A stretch of DNA of 64,000 bases from assembly GCA_050084515.1 (NCBI GenBank), contig CM114271.1, positions 13,144,001 through 13,208,000 on the forward strand, written 5' to 3'. This document shows positions 35,372 through 46,957 of the stretch, in pieces; positions within the stretch are counted from its first letter, which is position 1; every line of letters starts with the position of its first letter. Below the pieces are notes generated by a model. It was not told the origin of the DNA, ran no database searches, and saw only the letters and a program-made list of their open reading frames with translations. This DNA comes from Blasia pusilla. Lineage: Eukaryota; Marchantiophyta; Marchantiopsida; Blasiales. Made by a program: the position numbers and the translations under genes.

Positions 35372-36513
35372 GTATTTGTTATTATCTTATGTACTTCAAT
35401 ACACAACTACATGTGCAATCCTTCCAACCAGAAGGTAATTTCTTAGTGTTATTTCCATGCTCTTGTGCTTGCCTTGAATTCAACAATGTAGTTATTTATA
35501 ACTGTCTATGAAGATGTGGGTGTGGATATGATAGGAAGGAGGCAAGTGCGGTTATAAAATGTAGATCCACTAAGTGGCGGCTCAAGTGATGGAGAGGCCA
35601 CATATAAGGGCACAGGTACAATATGGTTAGGAAATTCAAGTAGTTAGATATCTCCAATTCTTAGATTTCAGGTTAGTTATTGAGATTTCAGATTACTTAA
35701 TTAGGTTAGTTACTTAAGATGGACTTCCCATATTGCTACAAGGAATCAAAAGATATCTGCTCCCTCCATCAAGTTAGGTGGAGACACAAGCTCAATCGGC
35801 CAAGGTATTTCCTAAACTTTCCTAGTCATAGATCTTTTGAAATGTAGCTCAAAATTAATGGCACCTTCATATTTACAACAAGAATGTGCTCTAGTTCATT
35901 GAGAGAAACTAATAAATCTGGATTCATACTCGTGTAGGAGTGTGCATTGTGACAACTCCTTCGATTCATGTGTTTCCTAAAGGTATGTAGTGTGGATACT
36001 GGCGCTCAATTTTTTTTTTCTACCTTTCCTTTATTGAGGTATGATACCAAATAATGGTTACGATTCTTCATCTTATGTGACTTCATATTCAATTGATTGG
36101 ACATGTAGGAAAGACAGACACTATGCCTAGATTCAAAGATCCTTTGAGTGGTTGCTGAAGTGATGGAGAGGCCACATTGGGTCCGAAAGGTATCCTAAAC
36201 CTTAGTGCATGTTTTCTTACAGTATCTTTAAAGCCAAAGTGGGAGTGGAAAGCCTACTCATAAATGAGAATATTGATCTTGCTGCAATTTGAAGTTGTCC
36301 ATGGATTTTTTTTCACTTTCTTCGAATGCTCTTCAATGTTTTCCAGTAGGAAATGAGAAGATTAGGAGCCCTCCGATGAAGCCGCGTGGAGAGGTGAACT
36401 CCAACCGTGAGGGTAAGTTTTCTTCTACATGCTCTCTTACAAAAATTGGTTAGAGTTTAAGGTTCTCCTTGATGGATGCTTGTTTCAGGTTTTAGCAATC
36501 TGATCTTTTTAGT

Positions 36514-37268
36514 GTGGAAAATAGCACGTATTCAGATCTTGAGGCATTTTTGATTGCTTTAAAAAAATTTTCAGATCTTGACTTTATTATAAAAAGAGTT
36601 CAGATCTTTCAAATACGATCATTATCTTGTATGATTAAATCTGGAAAAAAAAATATGTATGTAGGGTCACAAAAGAAGAGGAGGACTCAAGAGATTCTAC
36701 TGAAAAAGAATCTTGAAGATAGTTTGCTAGTGAAACCATCTCCAATGAAGAAGAAGTCTAAATCCAAAGTGCACTCTAATTTTGGAAGTGACGGATGTGA
36801 CAGCGAGCCTAAGTCGAGTGGGGGGAGGCAAAAAAAAGAAGGTAATGGCCAATGCTCATGTCATTTTCAAGTATTAGTGTTGTTTGTAAGCTTGCTGCTT
36901 GTTTTTTATATGACATCTGAAGACATGTGTGATATTCCCCATTCAAGTTAGAATCTGGTTGGGAATCATTTAATCATACTTTGATCATGTAGTTGCAGAT
37001 AGGCGATGATGTCTCCTTCACAGAACACAGAAATCCTCCCCATATACTTGCTCATGGAGTGATAACAGGGATATCCGGTCCTGATAAGTGTCATGGCAAA
37101 GACATTCCAGATGGGGTTATGCGGGTCACAATCCAGAGTGTCTTGGAGCCGGAGTATGCGTTATGGCAAACCAATGAGAGGGACGATCCCCCTCAAGGAG
37201 TATTAGAGGATGCAATCGGAACAAATTTACTCTGGCCTGAATTGAATTTGAAGAAACATATACATTAA
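36514..37268 (+). pseudogene. second CACTA gene, C-terminal exons
   Basis: 36514-36951 encodes a lysine-rich region (KKRRTQEILLKKN, MKKKSKSK) that would serve as a nuclear-localisation or DNA-binding tail. 36993-37268 gives GVITGISGPDKCHGKDIPDG, VRVTIQSV-like MRVTIQSVLEP and GTNLLWPELNLKKHIH before TAA. That block resembles the C-terminus of plant CACTA second-gene proteins. A splice acceptor (TGTAG or TTGCAG) just before 36990 would join the two. Confidence 0.6.
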
Positions 37269-37744
37269 GGCTTTTCGTTGTTTCCTTCATGTTCTCGGAA
37301 ATAGTGGTAGCAAAGGAGATTTTGTGATCCATGAAGCATTTTAAATCTCACTTATTCTGCCAAAAATGAGATCAACTCATATGCTTTGTGGTCAAATTTT
37401 GTGATCGGATATAATATGGTCAGATTTTGTGATCATGTGTTAGTAAAATGTAGTTCCTTGAAATTTGATTCCAAGTTTTATGGGTGTCAAGAGTATTGCT
37501 TCTTTTATACTTCGGACTTCAAGATGAAAAGTAGTATATACAAATACTAGAAGAGTTCAGATTTGAGTCCACATATCATAAAACTTTACCTATAAACTTA
37601 TGGATACTACACTGATTTGTTCCCATATCAGAAAACTGATTCTTAAAACTTCACATATCATAGAACTTCAAATGTAAGTACATTTTGTGCACTTACATAT
37701 CTGAACTCTTTTAGTTCTACGGATTTGAACTCTTTTAGTAAGAC

Positions 37745-38945
37745 TCATTGTATGACTTCTAAGCATACGACAAAAGAACATGCAATCATTGAGCAAACAT
37801 TACTCACATTGTATGACTGTCATAGTCATTTGATTGAATAATAGGCACTCCATTTAGAGTAAAATGACTCAAATAAATGACTCCATTTTGCAAACCATGA
37901 CTTGGAATGACTAGTCATGACTTATCATGACTCACTTCTATATCTGGACTATCATGGACTACATATAACGTGATGACTCCATTGTTCAAATAAAGACTTG
38001 GCATGATTAATAATGACTTGCGACCACTGACCATGACTCGTCTTTAACGACTTGCCATGTAAAAACATAGATTATTCCGTGACTCATGAACTACCACTTA
38101 TGACTCCAGCATGACTATAACACAATAAATTATGACTCGTGCTATGACTACGCTCATGACTCAAGCAAGTCATTCTTTATGTATCAAATATGACTACATT
38201 ATTCAATTAATGACTTGGCTTGACCAGTCATGACCTATGATGACTGATCATGACTTAAATTTAATAACTAGCCATCTAAAAATATTGATTCATTTTTTAC
38301 TCATAGACTAACACGTACGACTCCAATATCAAATATGACTTCATTATTCAAATAACAACTTGGCGTGACTAGTCGTGACCTATGATGACTCATCATGGAC
38401 TATGAATTATGACTCCATCATGACTACAAAATAAAACATAATGACTCATGCTATGACTAGGATCATGACTCAAGCTAGTCGTTATTTACGTATCAAATAT
38501 GACTTCATTATTCACACAACGACTTGGTATGACTCGTCATGACATATGATGACTGATCCTGACTTATTAGGACTATCAAATATGACTTCACCATGACTAA
38601 AAAAAAATGATTCATGCTATAACTAGGGGAATGACTCATCCAAGTCATTCTTTACGTATCAAATATGACTCACACTAAGTAAAAAGCGTATCATCCATGT
38701 CACTAGTATGACGTGGATTACAAGTCATGTCCACGTGGACTAATTATATCCCTTGCCTCATGACTCTAGTCATTGAAATTAATGAAGTCATGTACACAAT
38801 GACTCAAGTGGTGCTTAGTCATGAGACAAAAATGACTTGTCTTTTATGACTGATGCAGTCATCAATCACCGTGAGTGATGTCATGTATAGTATGACTCCT
38901 CTTAGTCATATAATGTAGTCATAAAAATACCTTTTCTTTCTAGTG
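37745..38945 (+). repeat. CACTA right subterminal TGACT field and terminal repeat
   Basis: Dozens of TGACT/AGTCA words in both orientations cover about 1.2 kb, often as CATGACT, AGTCATGAC or TATGACTTC. Longer near-repeats of about 150 bp are visible (for example ACGTATCAAATATGACT near 38177, 38485 and 38656). The last 30 bases form the inverted repeat. The field is far longer than that at the left end. Confidence 0.85.
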
Positions 38946-39038
38946 TTATCTATATTATTATGGGAGAGTGTCTTCTTGATTCCCTTCCCCAGCTCTTCAA
39001 ATTCTTTTTTATTTCGCGTGCATCGCACGGGCACCTTA
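38946..39038 (+). mobile_element. short Helitron-like unit 2
   Basis: TTA (38946-38948, the right target copy) leads into TCTATATTATTATGGGAGAG, a shortened body, and the hairpin end CGCGTGCATCGCACGGGC with ACCTTA. It is about 90 bp against 211 bp for unit 1, so the middle is deleted. Confidence 0.7.
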
Positions 39039-39255
39039 TTATTATTATTATGGGAGAGTGCCTTCTTGATCTGCAAACACCTCTCTGCTTGACATGTGGC
39101 AACTGGGCATCAAGAAAATGCTTCCCATGCTTCGGGTAGTAAGAAGAAAATTTGAATTTATGTGCATCATCATTAATCTCTTCCTTTCATGGCCTATACA
39201 CAAGCTCTTCAAACATTTTTTTTATTTCCCATGCATCGCACACACACCTTACTAG
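39039..39255 (+). mobile_element. short Helitron-like unit 3 ending CTAG
   Basis: TTATTATTATTATGGGAGAG opens the unit. Its body matches unit 1, and the end reads CATGCATCGCACACACACC then TTACTAG followed by T (39256), the canonical Helitron CTAG/T junction. Its terminal hairpin has decayed. With unit 1 starting after an A at 19640, the three units can be read as one tandem insertion split by the CACTA element. Confidence 0.7.
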
Positions 39256-40235
39256 TCTTAAGATATGTATGAACGCCACATTTTTCAGATTTCAAAATTA
39301 CTCAATGTAAAATATTCTGGAAAATTGCTTCGTTACATTTTCTCACCAAAATCTAGATTAGTATTTTGGTTAATGCATGACAAATTTAATCTAAAATAAA
39401 GTAATAATTTTGGATCACAGATAATTTCCAATTTTTAATATAAGAAGAAGGAAGAAAGAGAAAAAAATTCAAAAAAGTGTTTTGTGAGGAAATTTTTTCC
39501 AAGTTTAAAATTTTCAACATGAAAGGGAGGAGGGGATAATTGTGAAAATTTTGAAAATGCAAGGAGAAGAGAGGAGGGGATAATTGTGAAAATTGAAGGA
39601 AGGAGGTTAGGGGAAGAGAGAAACGAATGCATTTTGAACAAGGAAGATTGCACATAGAATTTGAAAAAAGTATATAATTTTCAACAAAAGGGATAGATGC
39701 CGAATTAGAATAGTTCACTTAATTTATTCAAAGGGATAGGTTCAAATGAGGAATGTATATAAGTAAAAGAGGATAGGGTTAGAGGAATCCTCTAAGGTTT
39801 CTTATAATGCTGATACATTTCACTTTAAGAGAAGGAGTTCAATTAAGAGGAGACAGTTAAATTAAATGAGGAAGGGAAATGATGACTTCAAGATTTTTAA
39901 AAGTTGAAGGTCATAGGAACCAACCATAGTCTGGGGAGTTTCTTCACGAGAACCGGTACAGAACTGGTGTTCTAGAGCCCGGACCAATAAATTTTGATTT
40001 CCAACCGGTTTTTCAGATAGGTTTACAACGAAATCCCCCCTAAACCTGCCAGTTTTTTCCGACGAGTTTGGATTGAATCGGAAATTTTTTATTTTAGCCG
40101 GCTACGATTACTCGTAACCCCGGATCTCCCCGTTCATTGGAACCAACTAGTCTATCCAGATTTAAGGAGGGCCCATTACTCCCTTCACGATATGAAAGAG
40201 AGACAAAAGAAATCAATTTCCCTCTTTGTCCCTTG
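39256..40235. other. AT-rich unassigned spacer
   Basis: No gene is recognised. Two short near-direct repeats of GAGGGGATAATTGTGAAAAT occur near 39531 and 39576. Confidence 0.35.
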
Positions 40236-40292
40236 CAAGAGCACCTCCAGGATCAAGACCCCAAACGGCTCTTGATCTTGGAGGTGCTCTTG
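40236..40292. repeat. 23-bp near-perfect hairpin
   Basis: Arms 40236-40258 and 40270-40292 are reverse complements with one mismatch, around an 11-nt spacer. The left arm begins CAAGAGCACCTCC. It lies outside any recognised gene. Confidence 0.85.
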
Positions 40293-41050
40293 AGGAGTAG
40301 GAGGACTATGGAGGAAGACTATGGCGGACGTTTAGAATTTTGTTTGTAACTATTTCCATGGTGATCCAATCTTTTCAATTTAAGGCCCAATGTGTTCATC
40401 TTCTCAAGCTTGAACTTTGGGTTCTTCTTTTTTCCACTTAAGATTGAGATTTCCAAAGTTCTTGGGATCTTTGAACCTCCTTCTCTCCTAAATGTGCTCA
40501 TAGATTCCTATACGCAATTTCAAACATAGCGCTCTCCTTATAGAGTGATACCGGGTTACCATCGGTTTAAGGGATTCCTCTTGCTTTTCTGGATCTTTTG
40601 ATTACGAACTCATTCCCTCATAGCCGTCATTGGTGGGTGGCTCATTTACTCCCCACATCCTCTTTTTTGGTGTTTCCAATTTCTTTCATAACTTTCTTCT
40701 CGAATGTCGGTTTTGGGCGTGTTTGGGCCTATTTCGATCGTCTTGACGAGCTCGTTCTTTTGATATCAAGTAGGTTTTCCACTTTTTTTTTTCCTTCTTT
40801 GTAGGCGCCTATTTTTGGGTACGGGTTTGTTTTAGGTCAATTCCTCCCAACAGTCTTCCTTGCTCTTTCAACTCCTTACCTTATTGTTTCGCCCCTACAT
40901 ACGTTTAGGACATTAGAAATTCATATTCTTGAGCCACCTCTTCCGATACCATATCCATCACTTTTCCTTTTTAATTACTTTTTATATTTTTCTTATAGTA
41001 ACTTTCAATCATAAATTCCGTATTGCCTAATCTTCATCTCTCCACTACTT
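40293..41050. other. possible 5' region of the non-LTR element
   Basis: Pyrimidine-rich text (TTTTTTTCC, CTTTCTTC) leading into the coding region. It contains no recognised domain and could be the 5' untranslated part of the element. Confidence 0.3.
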
Positions 41051-44000
41051 TTGCTTTGTTCGTTATCCTCATGCTTTCTCCAAACCACGTTTCGTATGTC
41101 TTTTCTTGTCTTCGGAGACTTGCCTACCTTTACTTCTATGTCATCAGAGATAGAGTTGGATTCTCCATCTACTCGCTTATCTAGTTTTACACGCCCTCCT
41201 ACAGCCGTAACCTCTCCCCCCTGGTTCACCTCCTCATCGTCGATCTCGCCATTTTCCTCTAGATGCTAATACACCCATTACACTCGCAACATTTCTTCCG
41301 GATTCTCCTCTTCTCCCTTCTCCGCCTTGTCCTATTGAGCCTAATCCTGATCCATTATTACTGAATCCTTCTACTTTGCCATCCCCACATATCTCATCTA
41401 TGCCCTTGCTTCCAACTCCCATCTATTCTACCCGAATCTCCCCTCTTCCTTCTCCTCCTTCCCCAACCTATTTAACCCCTCATCGTTGGCCATCACCATC
41501 TCTTGCACCTCCCACCTCCTCTCCTTGTAACCCTTCTACTTCTCCATTTGTACCAAAGGTTCGTTGCATACCTTGTGGTAAGGACTTTGCTCCTAATGGG
41601 ATCAAAAGACATCAGCGGTATTGTCCATCCATGCATGGGCCTTCAATCCCTAACCCGATACCAACTCCTACTGCACTCCCCACAACAACTGCTTGGACCT
41701 GGTTAAGCCAAATGATCTCCTTCGCTCTTTCCATCCAGGTCTTCCTCGTCCTAGACTCTACACTCGCATTCCTATTGCTCTTCGCCCCATCACCCAACAA
41801 GCTTTGCTATTCCCATTAGAAAGGTAAGCGCGTCACCCCACAAATATAAATGCTTGGTATCTCCTATTACTCTTCCCACAATGGGTTCTAGTCCTCCCTC
41901 CAAGGGGTGCAACGGGTCATCGTGAAACCTCCACACGTATTCAACGCTTTATGTCAGGGGATTGGGAGGATCTTCAGAATGAGCATGTACTTCGAGCTGA
42001 GGCCTTAGCTGCGACTCATCCCACTCAACATGCCAATCATGGGAGGCCTTCAATACAACAATGCCTTTGACGAAGTCTACTATTGGGGCAAGTTGGTGAG
42101 TTTTCACGTGCAACTCGAGCATTGGGTCCTCTTTCTCCGGCGGTTCCAAGTGCGGAAACAGTGCCTCTCTTAGAAGCTCTTCATCCTTCTTCAAGTGGCG
42201 ATGCTCCATCTTTTGTGGAAGACTATACAACAGACCTTGACTTGGAGCTTGACTTGGAGGTTTTCACAAGGGATTTTCTACATACTCCTCGCTTATCAGC
42301 AAGCGGGCTATCAAGGATGGTTTTTTTGCATCTCCGCGATTGCTTTATCCCAGCAGACTCAGCAAGTGGCTTTGTCTCTCTATGTAATGTATGTGCACAT
42401 ATGGCAGCAGGTCGTCTCCCATTCTCTATCTCTAGGCTCTTAGGGGCTTGTCGTTTGTTGGCTATGGATAAGCCTCCTTCAGGTATGCGCCCTTTGGCTA
42501 TTGGAGAGGTTTTATACCGCTCGGTCAGTTGATCCCTATGCTTGCAATTTCGTCCTCACTTTAGTGCCCACTTATTTCCTCATCAATTTGGAGTGGCAAC
42601 TCTTGGAGTTTGTGAGGCTGTGGTGCATGGGATTCGCTCCACTCTTCATGTTCATCCAGATTGGGTAGCAATTCAAGTCGATGTGGCTAACGCATTCAAT
42701 TCAGTTTCTCGTGCGGCCATCTTTGAGGAATTACGTTGTGCAGGAGGACAACTCGCGAGCCTCATTCCATTTGTTCGCTCCTTTTATGCCTATGATACGC
42801 CCATTATCTATTCCCATCATGCTACTCCTGGGGAATATAGTATTCTACAATCGGCTTGTGGCACACGTCAAGGTGATCCCATGGGGGGCCCACTCTTTGC
42901 CATTGCCCATTTTTGTGCCCTTCGAGCATCAGGGCAAGCATTTCCATCTTGTCTTTTCCCTTCTATTGCTGATGACACTCGCATTTTAGGTCCTCCTTCT
43001 GAAGTGGTTCTTGCTTATACCCATTTCGTGGAGCAATCTCTTTCTTAAACCTTAAAGTCCAACCTAGTAAATATGGAGTATGGTCTCCTTCATGCCTTCC
43101 CTCAACATTCACTCCACCTACTCCTGATTTTCCCATTTACATTGAAGGGGTTAGAGTTCTTGGGGTCCTAATTGGCTTCATCGACTATGTCTCAAAGTTC
43201 TTGTTTGAAAGACCTGGAATGGCTTCATTTATTACCTCATCTTGGGGATCCCCAAGTGGCTTATGGGATTCTCTCCCAATGTTTTCTTCGATGTCCTTCC
43301 TACCTTCTTCGCACTTGTCCTCCCACTTCAAGCTTCTTACATCGGCTGGCCTCTTTTGATGCTTCTATCTTGGCAACTTTTGGTCAACTTCTTGGCCCGA
43401 ATACCTTTGAGGGAGAGGATAGTGTCTTTGCTTCACGACAAGCTATCTTGCCTATTTCTTTTGGAGGGGTGGGACTATCCTCCACAGTCACATCTGCTCC
43501 CGCAGCCTTTTTGGGGAGTTGGGCGTTGGTAGCACCGATTATGGCTTCAAGGTTTCTCCAAGGAGATACATCTATCTTGATGGATCATATCGCCCATGTG
43601 GAGGAGGGGGACTTGTTATTTCAACAACAACTAAGATGTGCACGAGCTCTTCTTCCTCTTGCTACACAAGCAATTCTACCCCCTTTCAGTCAACTAATTA
43701 CAGAAGGGCTTGATTGACTTCAAGAGCATATCTCCGAGAATCTGCATCAAATCAACTTTTCCAGCATTCTCTCAAAGGCATCCTCTGAAGCTAATCGAGC
43801 TCGTCTACGTTCATGTGCGGGTACCAGAGCGGGGGCGTGGCTTACTGCAAATCCTCTTATTCTTCCATTTCGTCTTCCTCAAAGTATATTCTCGACAGCT
43901 TTGCGGTTACGTCTTGGACTTCCCCATCCTTCTCTCTTAGGTGTGCCGAATTGTGTATGCGGGGATCCCATTGATGCCAAGGGTATCCATATTCTCTGAT

Positions 44001-44620
44001 GTGCACATGGTGGAGAACGAATGGCCACACATGATGTCATTAGAGACGCGGTAGCATCGGTGGCTCGTACGGCAGGATACACCGTTGGGCAAGAGCAACT
44101 CCATGTCCTACCTTCAACCACACAAGCAACCTCTCGTCGGAGAGTGGATCTTGTTCTGTCTCGAGGTGGATTCCGGACACTAGGTGATGTGGTGGTTGCT
44201 GATCCAACACGTTCTGACTTGGTGTGTAGAGCCGCACATACCAAAGGTTTGGCAGCCGAAGCTGCAGCAAGAATCAAGGAGTTAAGTTATGCTGTGAGAC
44301 ATGCGACTGACGGATTTATTCCGTTTGCAATGGAAGTATTCGGTCATTTACATGTGTCTTTTGATACTTTCCTGAAAACATGTGCTCACCACTCCCTTGA
44401 GAATCATCACCTTGCCCCTTCCCGTAGTCCTTCTCTCTCGGTTGTTACTACTTATTTTAGGCAATGCATCTCAGTGGCCTTACAACGTGCACAAGCCTTG
44501 GCATTAATACGTTGTGCGGAGGTGGTGGGAGGTCGCTCGCCTCGTCGTCCATTCACGTCTGACCAACCACTCGTGTTCTTGTCAGACTTGTTTCAGGAAA
44601 TCAATCGTGTTGCTCGTTGA
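41051..44620 (+). pseudogene. non-LTR retrotransposon ORF with RLE endonuclease (NeSL/R2/Utopia-like), broken
   Basis: Single-ORF layout. First comes a Ser/Pro-rich N-terminus with the zinc finger CIPCGKDFAPNGIKRHQRYC (41562-41625, C-x2-C-x12-H-x4-C). The reverse transcriptase follows: RPLAIGEVLYR; motif A IQVDVANAFNSVS (about 42665); motif B RQGDPMGGPLFA (about 42867); and motif C IADD (about 42965). After a thumb region comes a zinc knuckle CVCGDPIDAKGIH...C (43953-44003) and a restriction-like endonuclease core RRRVDLVL...TLGDVVVADP. That core has D-x12-D spacing (44133-44205), as in the PD-x12-14-D motif of RLE nucleases. The frame ends in TGA after NRVAR. No APE nuclease is seen. From 42083 to 44620 most of the text stays in one frame. 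It is broken by TGA at 42530 and 43997, two local frame changes (about 43048-43170 and 43718-43990) and one near 41.8 kb. I cannot fix the 5' and 3' element ends. Confidence 0.82.
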
Positions 44621-45630
44621 GCCGGTGTTTACGTGGGCTTGTTGCCGTTTTCTTTTTGCATTCTTTTATGCATTTTTTTACTCCTCTTTTGAGTTGTTAT
44701 TACCTTTCTTTGTCCTCTTTTGAGGTTTATTTTATAATAAAGTGGATTCATTAAAGACAATGTCATAAAAATAAATTATGGAGATGGAATGGGCTTCTAA
44801 TTTGTCTACAATAGAATAAATACATATGAAAAGTCATCCCTTTCTCTCTCCCTCTCCAAGGAAAAATCATATCCTTTTGGGAAACCTTCAAAGAGTCCCA
44901 TTGCCCCGTACATGATAAAAAATATAATACAGTACTGGAAATAGTTTAGAAAGAACTGTGGAGTATAAAACTAATAAAAACTAAAGCATAAAGAAAAGTC
45001 AAAGCGGAGGAGACCATTCCGAGGGCATAAGGAAATCTCGAGGGAAAGAAAAGGCGTATAAAAGAAAAGCAGTGAATGCAGATGCCAAATTTACCAAAAG
45101 TATGTAAGTGGTCGCATTATTTATTTTTTATATATATATATATATATAATTATTATATAGATCCATAGAAAAGACACATTAGGAGGGACAAGCCTAAAGT
45201 TGCGTGGAGGGGCAGGACATGTCCCTCGGCGACCTTGTCCAATGTCGTCGTCCCTAACAAACTCCATCGTCAATCGCCTCACTCAATGGCATGGACTTGG
45301 CTGATCCACACATGATGTCGTGCCAATCAACGCTATGTGCACAACATGATCCTCAACGACGAAAACCTCATCCACGACAGGCTTGTCCTCCCACATGTCA
45401 CCAACACAACTCATCATCTAACATTATAGGTTGGCGCAGGACCTATTTTTGCCATGAACTCTGACCATACGTAAATGGAAGTTAAGATTGGGGCCACGAT
45501 GGGATAGGCCAGATTTTCGAAATTAGAAATGGTCAAAACCGATAAAAAAAAAGTGATCAAAATGGCAAGTTCAAGTTTCAACGGTCCATATCTACTCCAT
45601 AATCATTAGGTTGTGGCTTTTGTCGATGGA
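44621..45630. other. 3' flank of the non-LTR element, otherwise unassigned
   Basis: A T-rich tail and AATAAAGTGGATTC near 44740 may be the 3' end of the retrotransposon. A TA microsatellite (TATATATATATATATATATA) lies near 45130-45150. No gene is recognised. Confidence 0.35.
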
Positions 45631-45712
45631 ACTACAGCTCAGTTGGCAGAACGATAAGGAAATTCTTATGAGAAAATTCTTGCATCTCACCTCGAGATAC
45701 ACTCTCCTAGTC
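45625..45712 (+). other. possible tRNA-derived sequence (A-box)
   Basis: CAGCTCAGTTGGCAGAA (about 45635-45651) matches the tRNA A-box, and an ATAAG...CTTAT stem follows where an anticodon arm would lie. The acceptor ends do not pair, the anticodon loop would be 6 nt, and no good B-box is visible. This is therefore at most a SINE or pseudo-tRNA remnant. Confidence 0.3.
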
Positions 45713-46957
45713 GAGAATGGAGAATGCCGACGCAAATCGGCTGAACTCCACCGGAGAGACGAGATACGATGTTAGATTGGGGAAAAACAACATGAGTCTC
45801 GATTACGAAGAAACTATGCGATGCAAGTTAGAAGGCACCCGCACAAAAGTAATCACTATTCAACATTCGTTTGGAATCATTATAGATGAGCAAGTGGACA
45901 AGAAGTGACGTGTTTCGCCCACAACATAGCGGGAACTGCAACCTTTTCTGCACTCCATGTGACTAGTATTCAGTATAATCATAATACAAAATACTATCGT
46001 TAGATCAAATCGCGATTTGGTGTGCTTTTAGCAGTTGTCCGGTGTATCAAATCAAGTTCTGGGTACTACTCAAATACAGGTCCCAGTCAGACCAAGAAAA
46101 GGGATTTTAATTACGGTAGTCACTGACCAGCAGGTGTCAAAGAACTCGGCATGGCAAAGTAGAAGAGGGATCATCTGATCATCGAGCCAATGAACGTGTG
46201 CATATCCTGGATTGATCCAGTGAAGACGATGTTCACTCGAGGATTTCATCAAGAGAAGACACAAACAACACAATTACCTCAGTAAGGCTCATCACCAGGT
46301 CAAGACAGAAGCTGGTAATTGAATTTGAGATCCCTGTGCTTAGACTTAGCTAGGTCAAAACAGACCACGAATTCCAAGTTCGAGTTTGAGCTTCGGGAGG
46401 TACAATGAACGGAAGAGTCTGTTTCATAGTACTACCTCCAGAATTTGAGGCGTTGGAGTGCAATATTCATCTGTTCTTTCTGGAACTTACGGCGCCTTCC
46501 AAACTTTGTTAACCTTTTAACCATATATTGAGTAGGACAACAGGGAGTTTTCAAACTTCTCTTCGGTTGGCGGATGGTGTCTTGAGGAAAGTGTCCAATT
46601 GATAGCCATTATACACACTCGAAGTCCACCTAAATGCTATCTCAGAAAGTTGAGTGTGTTTCTTGCACCGAATTTTGGGCTGCGTATTTCCCCGTGCTGA
46701 GGAAGCTACAAAAGGCCGTGATACACCCAGACCTCCGCAATGGGCATTCGGCATAACATGATTCAAACTATACAAAGATGGTACAACAGGAGGTCATAAG
46801 CCTCTGTTTGTCGGAACTACCCTTTCTCCCTACTAGCCGTGTAGGAGAACCAAAGAGAAGCCAGAGGAGCTGAGTTTTGAGTGAACGTGATTGGTGACTG
46901 GAGAGGACCAGCGCCTACCTTTTAATAGGCAGTAATCACCTGAATTTCTTAGGGTCT
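45713..46957. other. unassigned region 3' of the HAD hydrolase gene
   Basis: No gene is recognised. The part adjoining 46957 should contain the 3' untranslated region of the minus-strand hydrolase gene. A 63-codon plus-strand frame at 45717-45908 shows no motif. Confidence 0.35.
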
